The notes below the pieces were generated by a model, which was given only the letters and a program-made list of their open reading frames with translations, ran no database searches and had not been told where the DNA came from. From Rhodanobacter sp. 67-28 (GTDB lineage: Bacteria; Pseudomonadota; Gammaproteobacteria; Xanthomonadales; Rhodanobacteraceae), in the NCBI GenBank assembly GCA_001898415.1, contig MKTU01000056.1, positions 1 to 40,965 of the forward strand: DNA of 40,965 nt. Direction: 5' to 3'. Positions 34,625 to 40,965 of the stretch are shown one piece after another. The position numbers and the translations under genes were made by a program. How positions within the stretch are numbered: the first letter of the stretch is position 1; each line of letters opens with the position of its first letter.

Positions 34625-35884
34625 CTACAGCCCGAAACGCGCGGGTGCGTAGGGGGTGGCGTCGAGCAGCGCCGGCGTGCCGGCCAGCAGCGACGCCACC
34701 AGTTCACCGGTGGCCGCCGACATGCTCACCCCCAGCATGCCATGGCCGGTGGCCAGGCACAGATTGGTCCAGCGCGTGCTGGGGCCGATGATCGGCACTT
34801 CGTCGACGCTCATCGGTCGCCAACCCCACCATTCCTCCAACAACCGGCCACCGGCCGGTTCGCGCAGGTTCGCGGCGGCGCCGCGGCGCAGCGCCTCCAG
34901 ACGGGTGCGATTGAGCCCGGTGCGGTAGCCGGAGAACTCCATCGTGCTGCCCAACCGGAAACCGTCGCTCCAGCAGGTGACGCAGACGGAAGGTTCGCGC
35001 AGGCTCAGCGCACGGCGCGGCGCCAGCGCGGGACGATCCCAGGTGATCGAATAACCCTTGCCCGGCTGCATCGGCAGGCGCAGCTCCAGTTGTCGTGCCA
35101 GCAGCGGCGACCACGCGCCCAGCGCCATCACGATGCGCTCGCCGCGGAACGCGCCGCGAGAAGTGCGCACGCCGGTGATCCGCGTACCGTCGGTGATGAA
35201 GCCCTCGATGCACGCACCGCTCTCGATCGTGCCGCCGCGTTCGAGCACGCGGCGCGCCAGCTCGGCCGCGTAGCGGTCCGGCCGCAGCGAGGCATCCTGC
35301 GGATGCAGCACGCCGCCGGCCACGCCCGGCTTCAAGGCCGGCTCCATCGCCTCGACCTCGGCGCCGTCCAGGCGCTGCACCGTCACGCCGAGTTTTTCCA
35401 GCAGCGCCGCATGCCCCTTCTCGTCCGCCTGGCGCAGCCGGTCCGTGCGGTAGACATGCAAGGTACCCTGCTCGCTGAACTCGCAGTCGAGCCCTTCGTC
35501 ACGCACCAGCTCGCCGAGCAACCGGCGCGAGCGCTGCAGGATCGCCAGCCGCGCATGGGTCGCCGCATGGAAGTCGCTCCAGTTGCAATGGCGCGCGAAA
35601 CCCAGCAGCCAGCGCAGCCGCGGCCCGTCCAGGCGCGGGTCGAGATACAGCGGCGCGTCGGCGTGGGCGATCGACCGCAACGCCACGCCGATCATTCCCG
35701 GCATGGCCAGCGACGCCGCATGGCTGGGCGTGATGGTGCCGCAGTTGCCGTGCGAACTGCCGCAACCGGGCGTGCCCTGCTCCAGCACGCGCACGCTGGC
35801 ACCGGCCTTGCGCAGTTGCAGCGCACAGGCCAGCCCGATGACGCCGCCACCAAGGATCAACACATCGTCGCGATCCGAATCCAT
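34625..35884 (-). CDS. FAD-dependent amino acid oxidoreductase (DadA-like)
   Basis: 419 residues of the DAO family: N-terminal FAD motif VLILGGGVIGLACALQLRKA, SSHGNCGTITPSHA, mid-domain HPQDASLRPDRYAAELARR, C-terminal WWGWRPMSVDEVPIIGPS and LATGHGMLGVSMSAATGELV. It resembles D-amino acid dehydrogenase and D-hydroxyproline dehydrogenase; no hydroxyproline or dad partner genes are nearby, so the substrate is open. The start at 35884 was chosen because it places the FAD motif near residue 8. Confidence 0.85.
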   Translation of the reverse strand: MDSDRDDVLILGGGVIGLACALQLRKAGASVRVLEQGTPGCGSSHGNCGTITPSHAASLAMPGMIGVALRSIAHADAPLYLDPRLDGPRLRWLLGFARHCNWSDFHAATHARLAILQRSRRLLGELVRDEGLDCEFSEQGTLHVYRTDRLRQADEKGHAALLEKLGVTVQRLDGAEVEAMEPALKPGVAGGVLHPQDASLRPDRYAAELARRVLERGGTIESGACIEGFITDGTRITGVRTSRGAFRGERIVMALGAWSPLLARQLELRLPMQPGKGYSITWDRPALAPRRALSLREPSVCVTCWSDGFRLGSTMEFSGYRTGLNRTRLEALRRGAAANLREPAGGRLLEEWWGWRPMSVDEVPIIGPSTRWTNLCLATGHGMLGVSMSAATGELVASLLAGTPALLDATPYAPARFGL

Positions 35885-36005
35885 CGACGGATTGTAACCA
35901 GCTGCGCCGATACCGCGGTATGGCCACAACTGCACCAACTTGTGAGAACTTTCTTCCAACCCATTGATTTGATAACCTCAGCCCGACTCAAGCCGGGACC
36001 CCGCC

Positions 36006-36581
36006 ATGCGCATGGACCGAACACGCCGCGTCACGTCGATCGCCGCCGCCCGGCGCATGACGCACGCCTTGCTGCTCGGCGCCATGCTCGCGTTGCTGGC
36101 CGCTTGCGCCAGCGCGCCGCACCATCGCGAGCCGACCTACAGGACTTCGCATTCCGCGCTGGCCGACCTGCCGCCACGCGCACCGTCAGCCGCCAGCGCG
36201 GGCGAAGCCAACGACATCCTGTTCCGCGCGATCGGCCTGGTGGGCACGCCTTATCGCTGGGGCGGCAACACGCCGGCCGGCGGCTTCGACTGCAGCGGGC
36301 TGGTCGATTACATCTACCGCACGGCGGCCGGCATCGCCCTGCCACGCACCTCGCACGCCATGGCCTCGATGCGCGCGCACAAGGTGAAGCGCATGACCCA
36401 GTTGGCCAGCGGCGACCTGGTGTTCTTCGACATCGGCGGCAGCATCAGCCACGTCGGCGTGTACGTCGGCAAGGGGCGTTTCGTGCATGCGCCGAACAGC
36501 GGTGGCACGGTGCGGCTGGACGACATCGACGGGCCGTACTGGGGCGATCATTTCGCGTACGGGAAGCGGGTGCTGGATTGA
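36006..36581 (+). CDS. NlpC/P60 (C40) family lipoprotein peptidase
   Basis: A 191-residue envelope peptidase, probably cutting peptidoglycan stem peptides. Signal peptide with lipobox LAAC at about residue 34; catalytic Cys in FDCSGLVDYIY, His in SHVGVYVG and the third polar residue in HAPNSGG. Length and fold resemble Spr/NlpC. The first in-frame ATG (36006) gives a long basic n-region; ATG 36057 (MTHALLLGAML) is a plausible alternative start. Confidence 0.9.
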   Translation: MRMDRTRRVTSIAAARRMTHALLLGAMLALLAACASAPHHREPTYRTSHSALADLPPRAPSAASAGEANDILFRAIGLVGTPYRWGGNTPAGGFDCSGLVDYIYRTAAGIALPRTSHAMASMRAHKVKRMTQLASGDLVFFDIGGSISHVGVYVGKGRFVHAPNSGGTVRLDDIDGPYWGDHFAYGKRVLD

Positions 36582-36604
36582 GGGGCCACACGGGCCGGAA
36601 CCCT

Positions 36605-36676
36605 GCAGGAGCGCACCCTGTGCACGATGCCTTTCGTTACGCGGCGAAGATCGTCGCGCACAGGGTGCGCGCCTGC
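36605..36676. repeat. REP/BIME-like inverted repeat
   Basis: GCGCACCCTGTGC (36611-36623) and its exact complement (36658-36670), with outer GCAGG/CCTGC, form a long hairpin. Repeats of the GGAGCGCACCCTGTGCGCGA type are dispersed in this group of bacteria. Confidence 0.8.
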
Positions 36677-36742
36677 ACGAATTGCCGGCCCTCATCCGGA
36701 CCTTTCACCCGCAGTGGGACTTTCGCGGGTCGCCCGGGCTAC

Positions 36743-36808
36743 CCCTCTCCAACGCTCCCGTGGAAGGGAGAGGGCCAACGAATGACGGCGCCCGAGGGCG
36801 CCGTCATT
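36743..36808. repeat. Two further stem-loops between convergent genes
   Basis: CCCTCTCC/GGAGAGGG (36743-36750 and 36767-36774), then AATGACGGCGCC-CGAG-GGCGCCGTCATT (36781-36808), a perfect 12-bp stem. The second lies 22 bp from the slyD stop codon and may end its transcript, although the T-run is poor. Confidence 0.7.
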
Positions 36809-36830
36809 GCCTTGATTCGATATCCCCTGC

Positions 36831-37319
36831 TCAGTGCTCCGCACTGCCCGGCGGATGGGCATGGCCGTGCTGGAGTTCTTCCTCGGTGGCCTCGCGCACC
36901 TCGCCGATGGCGACATCGAAATGCAGGTCCTTGCCGGCCATCGGATGGTTGAGATCCACGTCGATCGTGCTCATGCCGACCTTGTGCACGGTGACGGCGC
37001 GCTGGCCGCCCTGCTTCAGCTGCAGCACGGTGACCATGCCGGGCTTGAGTCGGCTGGCCTGCGGGAAGTACTTCTTGGACATGCGCTGGATCTGGCCTTC
37101 CTGGCGCTCGCCGTAGGCGTCCACGGCGGCCACGTCCACCGCGAGATTCTCGCCGGCTTCGTGGCCTTCCAGGGCGGCTTCCAGACCGGGAATCAGCTGG
37201 CCGTGGCCAAGCAGCACCCACAACGGCTCGTCGCGGTCGTGCGAGCTTTCGACCTTGTCGCCGGCCACCGTCAGCGTGTAGTGCAGGGAAACCACCTTGT
37301 CCTTTCCAGCTTTCATCAT
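36831..37319 (-). CDS. SlyD-like FKBP peptidyl-prolyl isomerase
   Basis: 162 residues: FKBP core with an IF chaperone insert. Visible are VSLHYTLTVAGDKVESS, LLGHGQLIPGLEAALEGHEAG, RMSKKYFPQASRLKPGM (insert) and VDLNHPMAGKDLHFDVAIGEV. The C-terminus ELQHGHAHPPG is a short His-containing tail, much shorter than the metal-binding tail of E. coli SlyD, so nickel storage is doubtful. The start at 37319 (MMKAGKDKVV) fits the family. Confidence 0.9.
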   Translation of the reverse strand: MMKAGKDKVVSLHYTLTVAGDKVESSHDRDEPLWVLLGHGQLIPGLEAALEGHEAGENLAVDVAAVDAYGERQEGQIQRMSKKYFPQASRLKPGMVTVLQLKQGGQRAVTVHKVGMSTIDVDLNHPMAGKDLHFDVAIGEVREATEEELQHGHAHPPGSAEH

Positions 37320-37353
37320 GTGTCTCGCAAGAGGGCGCAAACCGGCGATTCTA

Positions 37354-38586
37354 TCAGGAGTGCGACCTGCCAAAGCGCGTACCGCGCACCTCCGGCCCCA
37401 GCCAGGCCAGCAGCGCCAGCGCGACGGCGACCACGGCCATCCACCCCGCCATCACCAGCGCATAGTTGCCGCCGCTGCGGTCGGCCAGCCACGATTGCGC
37501 GGTGGCCGTGCTCGCGGCCAGAAGATTGCCCAGCTGGTAGGCGAAGCCGGGCAAGGTGCCGCGCACGTCGTCGGGCGACAACTCGTTGAGGTAGGCCGGC
37601 ACGATGCCCCAGGCCCCCTGCACCATCACCTGGATGAGGAACGCGCCCAACCCGAGCAGCACCAGCGAGCCGCCATGCGTCCACAGCGGAATGCACGGCA
37701 AGGCCAGCAGCGCCGCCACGATCATCGCCCGCCGCCGCCCGATGCGTTCGGACCAGGCGCCGAAGCTCAGACCACCGAGGATGGCGCCTGCGTTGAGCAG
37801 CATCGTCAGCACGGTCACCGCGCCGACCTGCAGGTGCAACTGCGATCTGAGGAAGGTCGGATACATGTCCTGCGAGCCATGGCTGAACATGTTGAACGCC
37901 ATCATCAGCAACATCATGTACAGCAGTCGCTTCCATTGCCCGCGCATCGAATCGCGCAGGCTCCGCCGCTGCCTGCCCACCTGTCCCGCCTGCCACACCG
38001 GCGACTCGGGCACCTTGCTGCGCAGATACAGCACCAGCAACGCCGGCAGCACGCCAACGACGAACATCGCGCGCCAGCCCAGGCCCAGCACGTCGAATAC
38101 CACCCAGTAGGCGATCGCGCCGAGAAAGTAGCCGCACGGGTAGCCGCTCTGCAGCAGCCCGGAAACCATGCCGCGGGAACGCGCCGGGATGCTCTCCAGC
38201 GCCAGCGAAGCGCCGATGCCCCACTCGCCGCCCATCGCGATGCCGAAGGCGAAGCGCAGCACCAGCAACACGGTCAGCGTCGGCGCGAAGGCGCAGGCGA
38301 GTTCCAGCAACGAGAACAGCAGCACGTCGAACATCAGCACCGGCCGGCGCCCGTAGCGATCGGCCAGCCTGCCGAACAGCAGAGCGCCGAGCGGGCGGGC
38401 CGCCAGGGTCAGCAAAATGCCCAGCGTCACCTCGGTCTTGTGCACGTGGAAATCGTCGGCGATGTCGCCCAGCACGAACACCAGCAGAAAGAAGTCGAAC
38501 GCATCCAGCGTCCAGCCCAGGAAGCTCGCCGCCACCGTATGCCGCTGGGTGACATCGAGTTGGCGCAGGGGTGCAAACCATGACAT
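37354..38586 (-). CDS. MFS carboxylate-type permease (SHS family-like)
   Basis: 410 residues, about 12 membrane helices. The first helix GWTLDAFDFFLLVFVLGDIA is typical of the sialate/lactate:H+ symporter (SHS) group. MFS loop motifs occur as GRLADRYGRRPVLM and GAWSERIGRRRAM, with GIAMGGEWGIGASLALE between. Substrate not readable; lactate, sialate or aromatic acids are possible. It ends 35 bp from the slyD-like gene on the same strand. Confidence 0.85.
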   Translation of the reverse strand: MSWFAPLRQLDVTQRHTVAASFLGWTLDAFDFFLLVFVLGDIADDFHVHKTEVTLGILLTLAARPLGALLFGRLADRYGRRPVLMFDVLLFSLLELACAFAPTLTVLLVLRFAFGIAMGGEWGIGASLALESIPARSRGMVSGLLQSGYPCGYFLGAIAYWVVFDVLGLGWRAMFVVGVLPALLVLYLRSKVPESPVWQAGQVGRQRRSLRDSMRGQWKRLLYMMLLMMAFNMFSHGSQDMYPTFLRSQLHLQVGAVTVLTMLLNAGAILGGLSFGAWSERIGRRRAMIVAALLALPCIPLWTHGGSLVLLGLGAFLIQVMVQGAWGIVPAYLNELSPDDVRGTLPGFAYQLGNLLAASTATAQSWLADRSGGNYALVMAGWMAVVAVALALLAWLGPEVRGTRFGRSHS

Positions 38587-38715
38587 CGCGGAACTCCAGG
38601 GAGCGGCCGTCGGCCAGCGCTGCGCACGGTATGCACGAGGCCGGCCCGCCACGCAACCCCGCACCGTCCCGGCAAGCTTGCTAGGCTGGCCGCATCTTCA
38701 GCACGCGGGACGCGC

Positions 38716-39372
38716 ATGGACCGTCACACCCGGCAACGCATCGCCCGGCTCTATCAGGGCAGCCTGCAGCGTGGCTATGTGCGCGGCAAGCTGGCCAGCG
38801 ACCCGGTCTACGCGGCCGTGGCGGCGCGGATCGACGGCACCGCATTGCCGCTGCTGGACATCGGTTGCGGCATCGGCCTGCTGGGCCAGTACCTGCACGC
38901 GCAAGGCCACCACCAGCCCTACCTCGGGCTGGACCACGACCCGCGCAAGATCTTGGCGGGCCAACGTGCGGTGCAACGCGCGGGACTCGATGCCATGATG
39001 CGGCTGCAACAGGCCGACGCCGCCGAACTGCCCGCGCAGCAGGGCCATGTCGCCCTGCTCGACGTACTGCACTATCTGCCCGCCGTGCGCCAGCCGGCCC
39101 TGCTGCGGGACGCCGCCCGGCACCTGTCGCCGCAGGGCTGCCTGATCATCCGCAACGTACTGCGCGAGGCCAACTGGCGCTTCCACGCCACCCGCGTGGA
39201 GGAGTTCTTTCTGCATGCTTCCGGCTGGATTTCCGGCGGTGCGCAGCATTATCCGAGTGCCGGCGAATTGCGCGAGCCACTCGAGCAGGCGGGGCTGGAG
39301 GTGCGCATCGAGCCGTTGCGTGGGCGCACCCCGTTCAACAGCTACCTGGTGGTGGCGCACCACCCGCGCTGA
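38716..39372 (+). CDS. Class I SAM-dependent methyltransferase
   Basis: 218 residues with SAM motif I LLDIGCGIGLLGQYL, the acidic strand-2 end YLGLDHDPRK, and a motif II/III region VALLDVLHYLP. After residue ~150 comes a substrate-binding part (WRFHATRVEEFFLHASGW). The substrate is unknown; the fold resembles small-molecule or lipid methyltransferases. Divergent from the MFS gene. It starts at the ATG at 38716. Confidence 0.85.
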   Translation: MDRHTRQRIARLYQGSLQRGYVRGKLASDPVYAAVAARIDGTALPLLDIGCGIGLLGQYLHAQGHHQPYLGLDHDPRKILAGQRAVQRAGLDAMMRLQQADAAELPAQQGHVALLDVLHYLPAVRQPALLRDAARHLSPQGCLIIRNVLREANWRFHATRVEEFFLHASGWISGGAQHYPSAGELREPLEQAGLEVRIEPLRGRTPFNSYLVVAHHPR

Positions 39373-39412
39373 CTCCTGCCCGAAGGGGCAGACGCCGGCG
39401 CGCCGAATCCGC

Positions 39413-39418
39413 TATACT
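39413..39418 (+). promoter_or_regulatory. Likely -10 element of rhlE
   Basis: TATACT in a GC-rich gap; the matching -35 is not clear. It would give a leader of about 90 nt before rhlE, containing the 39490-39515 hairpin. Confidence 0.45.
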
Positions 39419-39489
39419 TGCCGGGCCGTCGTCTTCACGATGGCAGCGGCACCTGCCGCCCCCTTCCCTTTGCTTCGCAACACGGTATG

Positions 39490-39515
39490 AACACTCCGGG
39501 TTGCCCAGGAGTGTT
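39490..39515 (+). promoter_or_regulatory. Hairpin sequestering the rhlE ribosome binding site
   Basis: AACACTCC-GGG-TTG-CCC-A-GGAGTGTT is an 8-bp perfect outer stem with a 3-bp inner stem. The Shine-Dalgarno AGGAG (39507-39511) is in the 3' arm and the start codon follows 2 nt after the hairpin. An out-of-frame ATG at 39487 just precedes it. Confidence 0.75.
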
Positions 39516-39517
39516 TC

Positions 39518-40846
39518 ATGTCCTTCGATTCGCTGGGCCTTGCGCCCGCGTTGTTGCGTGCGCTCGCCGATTACGGCTACGCCAATCCCACCCCGATCCA
39601 GGCCGCGGCGATCCCGCCGGCGCTGGAAGGTCACGACCTGCTCGCCGCCGCCCAGACCGGCACCGGCAAGACCGCCGCGTTCGCCCTGCCCCTGCTGCAG
39701 AAACTGTCGACCAGCGGGCAGACCATGACCCGCCGCCCGCGCGCACTGATCCTCACCCCCACCCGCGAGCTGGCCGCGCAGATCCACGAGAACATGCGCG
39801 ACTACGGCAAGCACATCCACGTCAGCGCCACCACCATCTTCGGCGGCGTCGGCATGGGTCCGCAGATCAATGCGCTGCGCCGCGGCGTGGACATCGTCAT
39901 TGCCACCCCGGGCCGGTTGATCGACCACCTGCAGCAGCGCACGCTCGACCTCTCCGCGGTGGAAACGCTGGTGCTGGACGAAGCCGACCGCATGCTCGAC
40001 ATGGGCTTCCTGCCGGCGCTGAAGCGCATCCTGCAGGTGGTGCCGAAGAAGCGCCAGACCCTGCTGTTCTCGGCCACCTTCGCACCGGCGATCAAGACGC
40101 TGGCGATGGAGTTCATGCACAACCCGCGCGAGATCTCGGTCTCGGCGCCGAACACCGTGACCGCCTTGGTCAGCCACCAGGTGCACCCGGTGGACGCCTC
40201 GCGCAAGCGCGACCTGCTGCTGCACGTGCTGTCGCAGGACAGCCGCCGCCAGAGCCTGGTGTTCAGCCGCACCAAGCACGGCGCCGACAAGCTGGTCACC
40301 TACCTCAACGCCTCGGGCCTGCGCAGCGCCGCGATCCACGGCAACAAGAGCCAGAACGCGCGCACGCGCGCCCTCAGCGATTTCAAGAGCGGCCGCGTCA
40401 CCGTGCTGGTCGCCACCGACATCGCCGCGCGCGGCATCGACATCGAGCAGTTGCCGATCGTGATCAACTTCGACCTGCCGTCGGTGGCCGAAGACTACGT
40501 GCACCGGATCGGCCGTACCGGCCGCGCCGGCATGGAAGGCCTGGCGCTGTCGCTGGTCAGCCATGACGAATCCGGCTTGTTGTTCGACATCCGCAAATTG
40601 CTCAAGCAGGACATCGCGATCACCGCCGTGGCCGGTTACGAGCCGTCCGCCCCGCTGCGACTGGATGCCGGCGCGCCGCGTCCGAAGCAGGGTGGCGGCG
40701 GTCAGCGCCAGCAGTCGCGGGCACCGCGCCAGGGCAAGCCCGCCGGCGCGGCACGGCCGAACGGCTACGCGCCGCAGGGCCGCGGCGATCACGCCGCCGG
40801 CAACCAGCGCCGCCGCAACAACCGGCGCCCGGCGGCCAAGGCCTGA
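39518..40846 (+). CDS. rhlE: DEAD-box RNA helicase RhlE
   Basis: ATP-dependent RNA helicase of ribosome assembly and RNA decay. Of 442 residues: Q motif [51 protein letters not shown] (LLFSATF), [28 protein letters not shown] and [10 protein letters not shown]. The C-terminal ~70 residues are low-complexity, basic and Gly/Gln/Arg-rich, as in RhlE proteins that bind RNA through a disordered tail. Translation is probably limited by the hairpin over its ribosome site. The last 119 bp of the window after it show no gene that I recognise. Confidence 0.96.
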   Translation: MSFDSLGLAPALLRALADYGYANPTPIQAAAIPPALEGHDLLAAAQTGTGKTAAFALPLLQKLSTSGQTMTRRPRALILTPTRELAAQIHENMRDYGKHIHVSATTIFGGVGMGPQINALRRGVDIVIATPGRLIDHLQQRTLDLSAVETLVLDEADRMLDMGFLPALKRILQVVPKKRQTLLFSATFAPAIKTLAMEFMHNPREISVSAPNTVTALVSHQVHPVDASRKRDLLLHVLSQDSRRQSLVFSRTKHGADKLVTYLNASGLRSAAIHGNKSQNARTRALSDFKSGRVTVLVATDIAARGIDIEQLPIVINFDLPSVAEDYVHRIGRTGRAGMEGLALSLVSHDESGLLFDIRKLLKQDIAITAVAGYEPSAPLRLDAGAPRPKQGGGGQRQQSRAPRQGKPAGAARPNGYAPQGRGDHAAGNQRRRNNRRPAAKA

Positions 40847-40965
40847 GCAAGCCGACACGCGCCGAGTCTCCCGCGGCAGATACCGTCTTGCCGTCCGTCA
40901 GGCAAGCGCGATGCTGGGGTCGAAATTCTTACCTGAGCGGATAACCCCCCAAGCGAGGTGGAGCA

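Noticed and set aside
34625..35884. Hydroxyproline catabolism gene (lhp/hyp cluster member)
   Set aside because: The sequence allows it, but none of the usual partner genes (racemase, deaminase, dehydrogenase) is nearby.
32342..36952. A 4.6-kb open frame on the plus strand across hutG, gor and the DadA-like gene
   Set aside because: It is antisense to three well-recognised genes, its translation is Arg/His/Pro-rich with no domain, and long stop-free antisense frames are expected at this GC content.
40847..40965. Start of another gene at the right edge
   Set aside because: No convincing start codon with ribosome site and coding bias; only a short weak hairpin (CTTGCC/GGCAAG) is visible.

Overview
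The window reads as chromosomal core sequence from a high-GC gammaproteobacterium of the Lysobacterales (Xanthomonadales), most likely the Rhodanobacteraceae side (Rhodanobacter, Dyella, Luteibacter or a relative). The evidence is: an N-acetylornithine (not ornithine) carbamoyltransferase; a FimX-type type IV pilus regulator beside epmB; kynurenine-pathway genes of the kind known from Xanthomonas; and intergenic inverted repeats built from GGGAAT-like units. Genus is inference; no rRNA gene is present. I found no tRNA, rRNA, CRISPR array, insertion sequence, integrase or phage gene, so nothing points to a recently acquired island.

Layout. 1-1400: 3' part of argF' (runs off the left edge) with a 5' leader that looks like an arginine attenuator. 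1396-5772: glycine-zipper secreted protein, cysS, sufE, an extended dksA and yidD. 5785-10774: a minus-strand run mtaD-yciI-ubiG-HAD phosphatase-phytoene-synthase-like gene-folE2. 10993-14847: efp, divergent from epmB, then fimX. 14986-18583: rpsP-rimM-trmD-rplS with ffh upstream, divergent from ypjD. 19499-25168: rpsF-rpsR-rplI, dnaB, alr and radA, with inverted repeats in each gap from rpsR to alr and DnaA-box-like 9-mers upstream of dnaB. 25340-28329: an IscA-family carrier, asnS, a MalM-like lipoprotein and a small two-helix membrane protein. 28352-31872: SDR, 2-aminomuconic semialdehyde dehydrogenase, beta carbonic anhydrase and 2-aminomuconate deaminase, a lower kynurenine pathway module. 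31918-38586: His/Lys-rich secreted peptide, hutG, gor, a DadA-like oxidase, an NlpC/P60 lipoprotein, a SlyD-like isomerase and an MFS permease. 38716-40846: a methyltransferase and an RhlE helicase whose ribosome binding site lies in a hairpin.

How the genes work together. Most genes serve translation and its control (cysS, asnS, efp with its modifier epmB, six ribosomal proteins or their maturation and modification factors, ffh, dksA, rhlE), replication and repair (dnaB, radA), wall precursor supply (alr) and Fe-S supply (sufE, IscA-type). The more unusual content is regulatory and structural. The argF' leader contains a short Arg-rich reading frame whose last codons can pair with the 5' arm of a terminator in front of argF'. 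DksA has a roughly 230-residue histone-H1-like extension and lacks three of the four zinc cysteines. Several intergenic gaps carry long inverted repeats.

All calls come from reading the sequence by eye. Family names rest on motifs and remembered family features, not on searches.
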